Shown here piece after piece: positions 1 through 7,646 of a stretch of DNA of 18,569 bases. How positions within the stretch are numbered: the stretch's first letter is position 1; every line of letters starts with the position of its first letter. The notes beneath the pieces were generated by a model. The model had not been told where the DNA came from, made no database searches, and was given only the letters and a program-made list of their open reading frames with translations. This DNA comes from CAG-533 sp963645165 (GTDB lineage: Bacteria > Bacillota_I > Bacilli_A > RF39 > UBA660): assembly GCA_963645165.1 (NCBI GenBank), contig CAVIQT010000081.1:1-18569 (forward strand), given 5' to 3'. Made by a program: the position numbers and the translations under genes.

Positions 1-240
1 TTTAGAATTATCAACGTCGGTTTTTCCGACGGTGTTATTTTCATCAAGTTCACCAGTATTTAATATATTATTAATATGTTCTGTTATTGTGCTTCTTCCT
101 ACGCCAAACAATTCTGCAATCAAATTTTGAGTAAGCCATATATCGTTATTTATTAACATTACACTAACCTTAACGTCATTGTTCGAATCCCTATAAATTA
201 AAAAATCATGATTAGTTATTTGTAAGTTTTTATTGTCCAT
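1..240 (-). CDS. RhuM-family protein, N-terminal part (cut by window edge)
   Basis: This is the first 80 codons of a gene that continues past the left edge. The start ATG (238-240) follows a strong AAAGGAG site at about 8 bases. The visible protein has a short beta-type N-terminus, then a helix-turn-helix-like stretch around residues 35-63 with WLTQNLIAELFGV and STITEHINNIL, followed by GELDEN. That order is characteristic of the RhuM family (named from a Salmonella pathogenicity-island protein; COG3943), which is scattered widely by horizontal transfer and whose function is poorly defined. The helix-turn-helix suggests DNA binding, but this is inference. The expected downstream motif around YNLD-IISVGYRV lies outside the window, so completeness cannot be judged. 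A consensus promoter sits about 240 bases upstream of the start. Confidence 0.8.
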   Translation of the reverse strand, partial: MDNKNLQITNHDFLIYRDSNNDVKVSVMLINNDIWLTQNLIAELFGVGRSTITEHINNILNTGELDENNTVGKTDVDNSK

Positions 241-457
241 ATGTTATTCTCCTTTCTATTAATTTTTTTATTTAAAATCAATTTTAACATTTTTATATTT
301 ATCAATATAAATACATTTTACTTTATTTTCTAATTCTAATCTAGTAATATTAGTTAAATTTAATTTTTCATTTGTAATTTCAATTAACCCATTTTCACAA
401 GTTTTATTTCTATAGTAGTTAAAGCAATAGTAATAAACCTTTCCCTCTACAACTAAT

Positions 458-486
458 ATCATACACATCATACATTTGTTTGTCAA
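458..486 (-). promoter_or_regulatory. sigma-A promoter for the rhuM-like gene
   Basis: On the minus strand TTGACA (481-486) is followed after exactly 17 bases by TATGAT (458-463). This is a near-consensus vegetative promoter. Transcription would start near 451 and leave a leader of about 210 bases before the rhuM-like start codon. I see no clear riboswitch-type structure in that leader. Confidence 0.65.
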
Positions 487-524
487 GAAAAAATATTTAT
501 TTTTTTAAAAATATTATACAAATA

Positions 525-556
525 AAAAAGACAATATATTAAAATATCATCTTTTT
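525..556 (-). terminator. weak AT-rich intrinsic terminator after the DUF2207 gene
   Basis: A seven-pair AAAAAGA/TCTTTTT stem, a 2x2 mismatch and a further four A-T pairs enclose a six-base loop. On the minus strand a T-rich run follows. It lies 54 bases past the DUF2207 stop. The stem is almost entirely A-T, so strength is doubtful. Confidence 0.3.
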
Positions 557-609
557 AAATATTTTTTAAATTAACATATTCTCTAGTTAGTTTAAATAAA
601 TTATTATAT

Positions 610-2307
610 TTATCTAAATCCACCGCCACCAGAGCCACCACCGAAGGAGCCACCACCGCCTCCTCCTGATGAGAATCCGCCGCCGCCACCAGAATAACTA
701 TTTGCTCTATCTAAAGCAGCTTGAGCACTCGATACTGCATGAGTCGAAAAATTATTAATAATTATAATTGTATCAAAATCATAATTATACCCCTCAATAA
801 CTTCAGGATACATCTTTTTAAACTGAGCAGCAACTTCCTTAGCAATACCAAACATCTGAGCAAAAATTAAATAATCTTCCCATAATTTTACTTCCATAAC
901 AGTTTTTTCTTGCATATTAGAAAATTCTTTTAAATATTTTTTTAAACCATAAAGTTTCTGTGCTTGCTCAAATACTTTTTTATCTTCAGTAAACGAAGCT
1001 TTTTTAACTAATCCCTTTTTTATTATTTCCTTTTTAACTAAACCATTTTCCATAAATGTATCTGCTTCATTATTTTCAACTTTATCAAACCAACCAAGTA
1101 ATTTTTCATAATGTTTTTTTGACCATTTTTCAAATTCTTTTTCTTCCAAATAATCATCTTTAGCAGCTTCCTTAATCATTTGATATAATTCTTCCTCTAA
1201 TGTGCTTTCACATACAACACCAGAAATTTTCATTGAAGAAACCATCTCATTTTTCTTAAATAAACCAGACTTTTCAAATTTCTCCACTGTAATATATCCA
1301 GCTTTTAACCATTTTAATAAAACAGCACCTAATAAATCAGTTTGGTTTTTAGTTAAACCATACAAATTAGATATATAATAATTATAATATATTCCCCCAT
1401 CAGGTATATCTCTAAAATTAGGTGTATCTTTTGGTATTTTCTTAGTACTTTTCTTATATATACTGTTTTTAGCAGCATTATTATACGCTAAAAGTATTAT
1501 TAAACCTATAAAAAACACTATAGCAAACATCCTTAAAATAAATAAAATAATATTTATAATCATTTGAAATAAAGTTGGATTATTTATTTCTTTTTCATAC
1601 TTAATGCTACCTTCTTTTGCCATATTTAAATAATAATCAAAATTCTTATCAATACTTGTTTCTAAATTAAATGTATTACTAGGAAACTTAATAAGCATTG
1701 TCATATATTCACTACTTGTTAAATTTTCTGCACTCATTTCAATATAACCATCATATACATAAGTTGGAGCCCCGTATTTACCATAACCCCATACATCTAA
1801 ACTATCTTCATACCTAAATGAAGAATGCACCTTTATATAAATTTCATCTACAATATTACTTAAATTTCTAGGTATTAAAGTCCAATACATCATTTGAGAA
1901 TCATTTAAATTAACAACAAAATTAGTTATTTGATATTCAAATGTATAAGTATTACTTCCATATTTACTTATTCCAAAACATAATTCTAAACCATCACTTA
2001 TTTCATGAATACCATTTTTATAAGCCTTATCACTAAATGACGCATTTACATCCCAAGTTCCAATATTTTGAAAATTAGTTCCATTTAAGCTTACATTAAA
2101 ATTCTTGAATATAGATGAACCGATATTATTATAAGTTTTATATACTTCAGTTCCACCAGTCGCATTAACAACCCATTCTTCTTTAATATCAGCAACACCA
2201 TTTTGATCAATATAAATATCCATGTTTATCTTGTTTATTTCATTTGCACTTACATTAACCGTAAATAAAAATAAATATAAAATTAATAAATATATAATCT
2301 TTTTCAT
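610..2307 (-). CDS. DUF2207 membrane protein with glycine-rich tail
   Basis: This 565-residue protein is of the DUF2207 family, whose genes commonly sit beside lemA, as here. Residues 1-21 form a signal peptide (KK then a hydrophobic core ending near VSA). An extracytoplasmic beta-rich domain spans about 22-240, and includes EEWVVNATGG. A membrane helix lies at about 249-274. A cytoplasmic helical domain runs from about 300 to 535, beginning near the PDGGIYYNY motif. The tail from residue 540 is a glycine/serine/phenylalanine repeat, typical of this family and visible as a local G+C peak at 621-695. The start ATG (2305-2307) has AAGGAG upstream. The biochemical function is unknown; a role with LemA in envelope stress or protein quality control is only an idea from co-occurrence. 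Confidence 0.85.
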   Translation of the reverse strand: MKKIIYLLILYLFLFTVNVSANEINKINMDIYIDQNGVADIKEEWVVNATGGTEVYKTYNNIGSSIFKNFNVSLNGTNFQNIGTWDVNASFSDKAYKNGIHEISDGLELCFGISKYGSNTYTFEYQITNFVVNLNDSQMMYWTLIPRNLSNIVDEIYIKVHSSFRYEDSLDVWGYGKYGAPTYVYDGYIEMSAENLTSSEYMTMLIKFPSNTFNLETSIDKNFDYYLNMAKEGSIKYEKEINNPTLFQMIINIILFILRMFAIVFFIGLIILLAYNNAAKNSIYKKSTKKIPKDTPNFRDIPDGGIYYNYYISNLYGLTKNQTDLLGAVLLKWLKAGYITVEKFEKSGLFKKNEMVSSMKISGVVCESTLEEELYQMIKEAAKDDYLEEKEFEKWSKKHYEKLLGWFDKVENNEADTFMENGLVKKEIIKKGLVKKASFTEDKKVFEQAQKLYGLKKYLKEFSNMQEKTVMEVKLWEDYLIFAQMFGIAKEVAAQFKKMYPEVIEGYNYDFDTIIIINNFSTHAVSSAQAALDRANSYSGGGGGFSSGGGGGGSFGGGSGGGGFR

Positions 2308-2320
2308 ACTTTCTCCTTGG

Positions 2321-2345
2321 AAAAAGGACTTACTTCTGTAAGCCC
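2321..2345 (-). terminator. intercistronic hairpin with T-run between lemA and the DUF2207 gene
   Basis: On the minus strand GGGCTTAC (2338-2345) pairs with GTAAGTCC (2326-2333): eight pairs, one G-U, and an AGAA tetraloop. TTTTT follows. The stem begins at the base right after the lemA stop codon, and the run ends just before the DUF2207 Shine-Dalgarno. It looks like an intrinsic terminator placed inside an operon, likely to reduce readthrough into the second gene. Confidence 0.7.
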
Positions 2346-2894
2346 TTAAAATTTAACTTCAACATTTTTACGTTCTTCACTAGTTGCTTCAAAAAAAGGT
2401 TCAGGTTTAAAATTAAACATAGATGCGATTACATTTGAAGGAAAAACTTCTAACTTATTTTTATAATTCATAACATTGTCATTATAAAATTGTCTAGCAT
2501 AAGAAATTTTATCTTCTGTTTCTTTTAAACTTTCTTGTAAAGACACAAAATTTTCATTGGCTTTTAAATCAGGATAACTTTCTGATAATGCAAATAACTT
2601 AGTAAGAGATGAACTTAATGAATTAGAAGCTTCCATTTCATCTTTAGGATTTTTAGCATCTAATACAGAATTTCTTGCTTTAATAACATCTTCTAAAGTC
2701 TTTGATTCATGTTTAGCATATCCTTTAACAGTTTCAACTAAATTAGGAATTAAATCACATCTTCTTTTTAATTGAACGTCTATTTGAGCCCACTGATCTT
2801 TAACCTTATTTCTAAGTACTACTAGTGAGTTATAAGTAGTTATAACAAATAAAATTAATATTACTACAACTACTCCTAAAATAATCCACAACAT
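2346..2894 (-). CDS. lemA: LemA family protein
   Basis: This is a 182-residue LemA-family membrane protein. An N-terminal hydrophobic helix (about residues 2-21) anchors it. The rest is a helical bundle carrying the family signature around RRCDLIPNLVETVKGYAKHE (residues 44-63). The start is the ATG at 2892-2894, because AGGAGG lies seven bases upstream. The longer frame opening with TTG at 2940-2942 is rejected: that TTG is part of the -35 box and would put the promoter and ribosome site inside the coding region. LemA function is not settled; it often accompanies DUF2207 or TPM-domain proteins. It is the first gene of a two-gene unit with the downstream DUF2207 gene. Confidence 0.92.
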   Translation of the reverse strand: MLWIILGVVVVILILFVITTYNSLVVLRNKVKDQWAQIDVQLKRRCDLIPNLVETVKGYAKHESKTLEDVIKARNSVLDAKNPKDEMEASNSLSSSLTKLFALSESYPDLKANENFVSLQESLKETEDKISYARQFYNDNVMNYKNKLEVFPSNVIASMFNFKPEPFFEATSEERKNVEVKF

Positions 2895-2913
2895 AACATA
2901 TCCTCCTATAACA

Positions 2914-2942
2914 ATAATACTATATATTAATACTATATTCAA
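2914..2942 (-). promoter_or_regulatory. sigma-A promoter of lemA
   Basis: TTGAAT (2937-2942) and TATTAT (2914-2919) are separated by exactly 17 bases on the minus strand, just upstream of the lemA AGGAGG site. It would give lemA and the DUF2207 gene a transcript independent of the upstream protease block. The spacer contains a nine-base direct repeat, ATAGTATTA. Confidence 0.6.
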
Positions 2943-2960
2943 TTAATTTATTATATTAAC

Positions 2961-3332
2961 TTACATTTTTATACTCATATTATTTATCTCTTTACAAATC
3001 CAAGCCATAATTACACTTACCATAAAATCTATATCTTCATCACTTAAAATTTTATCCTTAGGAATATGATACCATTTTTCTAAACAACAACGGCAGCACA
3101 TCGCACAAGCATGCTGAGAAACAAATACTGGATGCCCTTTCATAGGAGTTTGTTTACCATCACTTGCTTTAGTTATATCCTTAAGTCTTTTATTTATAAA
3201 ATCATAAGCATGGCTTTTAATAACATCTAATCCCTTATCATTTATATATAGAAAATCTTTCATTTTAAGATGAAAACTACTACGAAATTTAGACTTAAAT
3301 AACTTTTCTAATATTAAATCTATATTATTCAC
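2961..3332 (-). CDS. DUF4186 family protein
   Basis: This 123-residue soluble protein matches the DUF4186 pattern: SKFRSSFHL near the N-terminus (residues 14-22), SHAYDFINKRL (40-50), DGKQTPMKGHPVFVSQHA (58-75), a cysteine cluster (C76, C79, C80, C82, C83), then EKWYHIP and a C-terminal helix. Family function is unknown. The Cys/His-rich centre (H67, H74, H89 and five Cys) suggests metal or cluster binding, which is inference. As I recall the family, the usual pattern is a CCRGC-type trio, so C76 and C82 look like extra cysteines. The start is GTG (3330-3332), with a weak AGGTAGG site overlapping the stop of the S41 gene seven bases away. The two genes are therefore probably co-transcribed and coupled. 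Confidence 0.8.
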   Translation of the reverse strand: MNNIDLILEKLFKSKFRSSFHLKMKDFLYINDKGLDVIKSHAYDFINKRLKDITKASDGKQTPMKGHPVFVSQHACAMCCRCCLEKWYHIPKDKILSDEDIDFMVSVIMAWICKEINNMSIKM

Positions 3333-3339
3333 ACTTTAC

Positions 3340-5640
3340 CTACCTAGTTATATAACTTATTAAAATATACATTATTATAAATAATAAAATTCCAACTAAT
3401 AAAGATATTCTAACACTAACATATCCCAAAGAAATATTAGTAGATTGTTTTTTATTTTCATTAAGATTTTTCTTCATTTTTTTACATTCCTCATAAGCAG
3501 GATCTAATGGCGATTCTATTTGTCTATCCAATATCTCTTGCATTTCTTGCTTTGTTAAACCATCTAATTCCATCTTCTTTTTTAGTGCGATTTTATTTAT
3601 TTCTAAAAAAGCATCATTTAGAGCTTTAAAATTTGCAGACTTATTCATAAGATAATCTTCAAAACTTTGTTTAAAAGATAAACTATCATTAAATAAACTA
3701 GCTATTAAATTGATTTTTCTTCTAAAAAGAGATTGTAATTCACCTTTAATTTGTTCATTTGTTTCATTTAAATACATAATAGTTTTTTTAGCTTCTTCAT
3801 AACTATTAAAATTATTAGACGATGTTTTTTCAAAAAAAGAGGAAGTATCATCAAAGATAATTTTGCCTTTTAAATTATCATCATCTAAATTTGCTAAAGC
3901 ATTTCTAACATACAAAACATTATCAGAAAACGAAGATAAATAATTTGAACTAATATTATATTTAGTGATAATATCTCTAACACACATATCAACTAATCCA
4001 TTATATAAAAACTGATTTAATTCCCTATCAGAAAAAGATGGTTTAATAAAATAACTAAGTAACTCTCTAATTAATTCCACTTGGCACTTTTCATAAATTA
4101 ATTTAGAATCCATTTTACCAGATAAAATTGTAGGGCAAATATGAATTAACCCATCACCAAAAACATCACTACCACTTACTAAAGATGTCTCTATATCATT
4201 TAACTTCAAGGATTTTTCAATATCATTATCATCACTATTAATGATATTATCCCTTCTTTTTTGCATATAATCACTAGTACTTTTTTCTAAATAAATTATA
4301 TGACTATTCCTTAGATTTTCACATAATACTTTTGATTGCTCACTAAAATAATTACCATACTCAGAAATAATAATCTCTAGTAATTCACGAACTCTTAATC
4401 TTAATTTTTCACCCATAGCTCTATATAAATTTTCATCCATGCCAATTTCCATATCATTAACTAATTGAGCAGCCATTTTTAAAGATAAATTACTCTCTCT
4501 TTTTATCTTAAAAACCTTTTTAGCAAGCAGGTAACATCTATTATTAAGTTTATTTTCTAATGAATTATCTAAATTAACATCAATATGAAATGGAACTCTA
4601 GCCGCAATTAATCTTTTAGGTAAAGAAACATCCCTGTTAAAAATTTTTACATTTAAGTTATCTTTATCACTTACTTCATTTGAAACACTAACTAATTGTT
4701 CACTACCATTTATACATAACTTAACATATTCTAAAGTAGAACAAAAACAGCTTAAACCATTATCATCAACTAAACCCTTTTTACAATTGCCAAAATGATT
4801 AATACACTGCCCTACTTCACTACCAATTGTAACCGCACCTAGTTTTTGAATATTAAATAATATTTTTGCTGCTGATGAATATGTAGCTTGATTAACTAAT
4901 ACTACAATATTTTCCCCTTTTAATCGTTCTAAAACAGAAGCAAAATAATGTTCTTGCCCGCCAGTATTACCTCTTAAATCAATACAAACATTCTCATAAT
5001 GATTATTATCAAGTTCTTTTTCTAAAGAATTAATATAATCTAAAATATTTGCACTTTTATCATCAATTATTTCCAATTTAATATTAAAAATATCAGTATC
5101 TGCATCAAAATAAAATAAATTTCTTTTTTTATCTTCTACTGTTTTATTAGCACATAAATCAGAATAATTAACTAAAGTATTGTTAAAATCTAATATTATA
5201 TTATCCGCATTAAGTAATATTTTAAGAAGAGACTCATTGCCAATAAGTTCACAAATATTATAACCCTTTTTAGCATTATTATCATAAGAAACATACCTTT
5301 GTAATCTTTCAATTATCTGATTAATTGGAATACCATTAATTGCAGTTAACTTTTTAAATAAAAAATCATCACTAATATCATTTTCAGTTAAATATACTCC
5401 ATCATCTAAAAATTCAAAAGAAAATACTCCATTACTATTATATATTAATCTTGTATGAGGATCCCCAATCATAGCAAATAATATCATTAAATTTTGAATA
5501 TATTCATTATAAGTAAAACTATCTTTTAGAGAATTTATAAAATCCAAAATTTGATTTTTACTTGCTTTTCTATATAAATCAGGGTGCATTGTTTCTAATT
5601 CATTAATTAATTTATAAAATAATTCTTTATTATAATCCAT
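3340..5640 (-). CDS. S41-type protease with helical C-terminal half and tail anchor
   Basis: This is a 766-residue protein. Residues 1-350 form an S41 (C-terminal processing/tricorn-like) serine protease domain. It has IGDPHTRL (58-65), DLRGNTGG (221-228), the probable nucleophile in TYSSAA (S255, or S256) and IGSEVG (272-277). No signal peptide is visible. Residues 360-490 are helical. Residues about 495-605 resemble the zinc-metalloprotease layout found in many gut Bacillota proteins, but the HExxH position reads RELLS (525-529) and the later NEG-type motif reads YNG, so zinc ligands look lost. Residues 610-735 are charged helices. One C-terminal membrane helix (about 742-763) ends in TR, so this looks like a tail-anchored protein with a cytosolic bulk. 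Start ATG has AGGGG upstream, and the gene lies 12 bases after the synthase stop. The S41 call is strong; the rest is inference. Confidence 0.75.
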   Translation of the reverse strand: MDYNKELFYKLINELETMHPDLYRKASKNQILDFINSLKDSFTYNEYIQNLMILFAMIGDPHTRLIYNSNGVFSFEFLDDGVYLTENDISDDFLFKKLTAINGIPINQIIERLQRYVSYDNNAKKGYNICELIGNESLLKILLNADNIILDFNNTLVNYSDLCANKTVEDKKRNLFYFDADTDIFNIKLEIIDDKSANILDYINSLEKELDNNHYENVCIDLRGNTGGQEHYFASVLERLKGENIVVLVNQATYSSAAKILFNIQKLGAVTIGSEVGQCINHFGNCKKGLVDDNGLSCFCSTLEYVKLCINGSEQLVSVSNEVSDKDNLNVKIFNRDVSLPKRLIAARVPFHIDVNLDNSLENKLNNRCYLLAKKVFKIKRESNLSLKMAAQLVNDMEIGMDENLYRAMGEKLRLRVRELLEIIISEYGNYFSEQSKVLCENLRNSHIIYLEKSTSDYMQKRRDNIINSDDNDIEKSLKLNDIETSLVSGSDVFGDGLIHICPTILSGKMDSKLIYEKCQVELIRELLSYFIKPSFSDRELNQFLYNGLVDMCVRDIITKYNISSNYLSSFSDNVLYVRNALANLDDDNLKGKIIFDDTSSFFEKTSSNNFNSYEEAKKTIMYLNETNEQIKGELQSLFRRKINLIASLFNDSLSFKQSFEDYLMNKSANFKALNDAFLEINKIALKKKMELDGLTKQEMQEILDRQIESPLDPAYEECKKMKKNLNENKKQSTNISLGYVSVRISLLVGILLFIIMYILISYITR

Positions 5641-5652
5641 TATAAATAACCC

Positions 5653-6285
5653 CTATTTTCTAATTTTTCTTAAAATATCTTCTTTAGAGATACTTCCCTC
5701 TCTTAAGATTAATATTTCATCATTTAAAACTCTAACAATAGTAGAAGGAATACCTATTTTACTTTCTCCTCCATCAATAAACATTGCTACATTACTCGCT
5801 TTTAAATCTTTCTTTGCTGCTCTAATATTTGTATCACTTGGCTCTCCAGAAATATTCGCACTTGTTGTTGCCACTGGGTGTTTTACTAAACTTATTAATT
5901 TTAAAGCAATTTCATTATCCGGCATTCTAACACCAACAGTATCTAATCCAGCTGTAAGAATATCAGGAACACCTCTTTTCTTTTTTAATATAATTGTAAG
6001 TGGTCCCGGGAAAAAGTTTTCAATAATTTTAAGTTCTAATGAGCAAATATCTTCAGCTACTTCATATATCATTTTAATATCAGAAACTAAAACATTAATA
6101 GGTTTATTTAAATCTCTATTCTTAGCAGCAAATAACTTTTCTAAAGCACTTGTCTTTACTATAGAACCAATTCCATAAACTGTATCAGTTGGAAAAACTA
6201 CAACTTCTCCCTTATTTAAAATATTTGCTGGAATACTTAATAAGTCATAATTTTTATTTTTTGTTAAATCAAGAATCTTATTCAT
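5653..6285 (-). CDS. tsaC: threonylcarbamoyl-AMP synthase (YrdC/TsaC type)
   Basis: A 210-residue YrdC-domain protein makes threonylcarbamoyl-AMP from threonine, bicarbonate and ATP, the first step of the t6A modification of ANN-decoding tRNAs. Visible motifs are FPTDTVYGIG (about residues 31-40), KNRDLNKP (about 55-62), FFPGPLTIIL, VGVRMPDN, TTSANISG (about 140-147) and a C-terminal LREGSISKEDI. The length fits the YrdC-only form, without the extra Sua5 domain of Bacillus YwlC. The start ATG (6283-6285) has AGAAGGTG upstream; a TTG 11 codons earlier lacks a ribosome site. It is the first gene of the leftward block, with the S41 protease gene starting 12 bases after its stop. Confidence 0.93.
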   Translation of the reverse strand: MNKILDLTKNKNYDLLSIPANILNKGEVVVFPTDTVYGIGSIVKTSALEKLFAAKNRDLNKPINVLVSDIKMIYEVAEDICSLELKIIENFFPGPLTIILKKKRGVPDILTAGLDTVGVRMPDNEIALKLISLVKHPVATTSANISGEPSDTNIRAAKKDLKASNVAMFIDGGESKIGIPSTIVRVLNDEILILREGSISKEDILRKIRK

Positions 6286-6330
6286 AAAACACCTTCTTAT
6301 TACTATCAATTCTAACAAAAATTTACTAAA

Positions 6331-6359
6331 TTGACTAGGAACTTTTATTATTGTAAAAT
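6331..6359 (+). promoter_or_regulatory. sigma-A promoter of the hemolysin III gene
   Basis: TTGACT (6331-6336) and TAAAAT (6354-6359) are separated by 17 bases, about 40 bases before the plus-strand start codon. The region between the two divergent genes (6286-6397) must also hold the synthase promoter; only a poor minus-strand TAGAAT candidate is visible there. Confidence 0.6.
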
Positions 6360-6397
6360 ATTTTTATATAAAAATATAATTATTAAGGAGTGATATT

Positions 6398-7069
6398 TTG
6401 AAAAGAATAAAACTTAAAGATAGAAAATTACCTAATTATACTAAAGGCGAAGAAATTATGAATATGGTAAGTCATATTGTAGGTGGCGTAATAGGTATAA
6501 CTAGCCTAGTATTATGTTTAATTTTTTCAGTTAAACATCATGATGGTTATGCGATTGCTGGCTCCATAGTATTTGGAATTTCTATGATTTTATTATTTAC
6601 AATGTCTAGTATTTATCATGGACTTAGACCAGAAAAAGCTAAAAAAGTATTTCAAGTTATTGATCACTGCACTATATTTGTTCTTATTGCTGGAACCTAT
6701 ACTCCTATATTACTATGCTCACTAAGACAAATAAATTCATTACTTGCTTGGTGGTTATTTGGTATTGTATGGACTCTTGCCATATTAGGTATTATTTTAA
6801 ATGCGATTGATTTAAGAAAGTACCGAATATTTTCAATGATTTGTTACCTTTTAATGGGATGGTGCATAATTGTAACTGGTCCCAATATGTTAAAAATGCT
6901 TAATTTAGGAGGTACTATTTTATTAGTATCAGGAGGAATTAGTTATACTATAGGCGCTATATTATATATGATAGGTGCTAAAAAAAGATATTTTCATTTT
7001 ATTTTTCATATCTTTGTTGATATTGGTAGTTTACTTCATTTCTTATGTATTTTACTATATGTTATATAA
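6398..7069 (+). CDS. hemolysin III / PAQR family membrane protein
   Basis: This 223-residue protein has about seven membrane helices and the motifs of the hemolysin III (YqfA/TrhA, PAQR) family: YTKGEEIMNMVSHIVGG (14-30), SSIYHGL (70-76), IDHCTIFVLIAGTYTPI (88-104) and a final HFIFHIFVDIGSLLHF (200-215). H74, H200 and H204 are candidate zinc ligands by analogy with other PAQR proteins. Family members are linked to membrane lipid homeostasis; the haemolysin name comes from heterologous expression and should not be read as a toxin call. The start is TTG (6398-6400) with AAGGAG seven bases upstream. The first in-frame ATG would remove the family N-terminus. It is a single-gene unit with its own promoter. 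Confidence 0.9.
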   Translation: MKRIKLKDRKLPNYTKGEEIMNMVSHIVGGVIGITSLVLCLIFSVKHHDGYAIAGSIVFGISMILLFTMSSIYHGLRPEKAKKVFQVIDHCTIFVLIAGTYTPILLCSLRQINSLLAWWLFGIVWTLAILGIILNAIDLRKYRIFSMICYLLMGWCIIVTGPNMLKMLNLGGTILLVSGGISYTIGAILYMIGAKKRYFHFIFHIFVDIGSLLHFLCILLYVI

Positions 7070-7070
7070 T

Positions 7071-7098
7071 AAAAAGCCTCTATTAATGAATCTTTTTT
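7071..7098 (+). terminator. possible degenerate terminator after the hemolysin III gene
   Basis: AAAAAG (7071-7076) can pair with CTTTTT (7092-7097) just past the stop, and a T-run continues. The inner part (GCCTC without a matching GAGGC) no longer pairs, so this looks like a decayed hairpin. Confidence 0.25.
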
Positions 7099-7106
7099 AT
7101 TTATTC

Positions 7107-7492
7107 TTAGATAATTTTATCCACTTGTAAGTACCATATATATTTATAATTAAATAAACACACAATCCGGCACTCTTTAAATCTTAAATTCATAAGTATA
7201 ATGCCGCATATATTAACTATATTACTGCTAGTTATACATGTTACTATGATAATAATAGAGTTTTTAGTATTAAATCTCTTGACTTGAACTTCATCATTAT
7301 ATGACTTTTTCTTCCAACTTAAATAACCATGTATTTGTGATGGAAAGTATACCAAAAAAGAAAGAATCATAATTCCATATAAACCATTAATATAACTAAT
7401 ATATCCGTTTAATAAACAAAATAATCTCTAGTTATAATACCACATATTATAGAGAAAATTATAATTATTAAAGAATATATTTTATTTTTCAT
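7107..7492 (-). pseudogene. pnuC-like nicotinamide riboside transporter, truncated and frameshifted
   Basis: From the ATG at 7490-7492 (weak TAGGAA upstream) the frame reads a hydrophobic helix with IIFSIICGIITRDY, then stops at TAA. The next frame resumes with LLNGYISYINGLYGI and runs through FLVYFPSQIHGYLSWKKKS and EVQVKRFNTKN to a stop at 7107. The order of a helix ending FSIxxGI, GE/GYxxY, PxQxxGxxxWxKN and EVxxxxL is what I know from PnuC proteins, which import nicotinamide riboside. The first membrane helices of a normal PnuC (over 200 residues) are absent and the C-terminus is poor. A minus-strand extended -10, TGTTATAAT (7541-7549), lies upstream. Family assignment is by motif memory; loss of function is fairly clear from the frameshift. 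Confidence 0.55.
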
Positions 7493-7586
7493 AAATTCCT
7501 ACTTTTTAATATAATCTATTTTAAATATTTACTACTTAACATTATAACATCAACTAAATTAATTTAAATAATAAATTAAAATTCAA

Positions 7587-7616
7587 TTGTTTTAATCAAA
7601 ATAGAAATATTATAAT
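7587..7616 (+). promoter_or_regulatory. promoter remnant of the methyltransferase pseudogene
   Basis: TTGTTT (7587-7592), an 18-base spacer and TATAAT (7611-7616) precede a strong TTGGAGG ribosome site (7631-7637) and an ATG at 7647. Promoter and ribosome site look intact although the gene is dead. The rest of 7500-7646 is AT-rich spacer in which I see nothing else. Confidence 0.45.
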
Positions 7617-7646
7617 TTTTATTAAGAATATTGGAGGTAAATAATA

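Noticed and set aside
268..486. A 72-codon minus-strand frame between the rhuM-like gene and its upstream region.
   Set aside because: Its first codon is the TTG of the -35 box, the internal ATGs lie at or before the -10 and none has a ribosome site. The peptide is protein-like, so a non-standard start cannot be fully excluded.
612..695. GC-rich repetitive stretch as a tandem repeat or foreign insert.
   Set aside because: It encodes the glycine-rich tail normal for DUF2207 proteins.
2895..2942. Longer lemA frame with a TTG start, adding 16 residues.
   Set aside because: The extension covers the promoter and the AGGAGG site; the inner ATG is ideally placed.
6286..6318. Longer synthase frame with a TTG start, adding 11 residues.
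   Set aside because: No ribosome site precedes it, whereas the inner ATG has AGAAGGTG.
6398..7069. Hemolysin III gene as a virulence factor.
   Set aside because: The family is a widespread PAQR membrane protein; nothing here indicates a toxin.
7107..7370. Reading this frame as an intact 87-residue gene.
   Set aside because: The same protein continues upstream in another frame with PnuC-like sequence, and the ATG used has no ribosome site.
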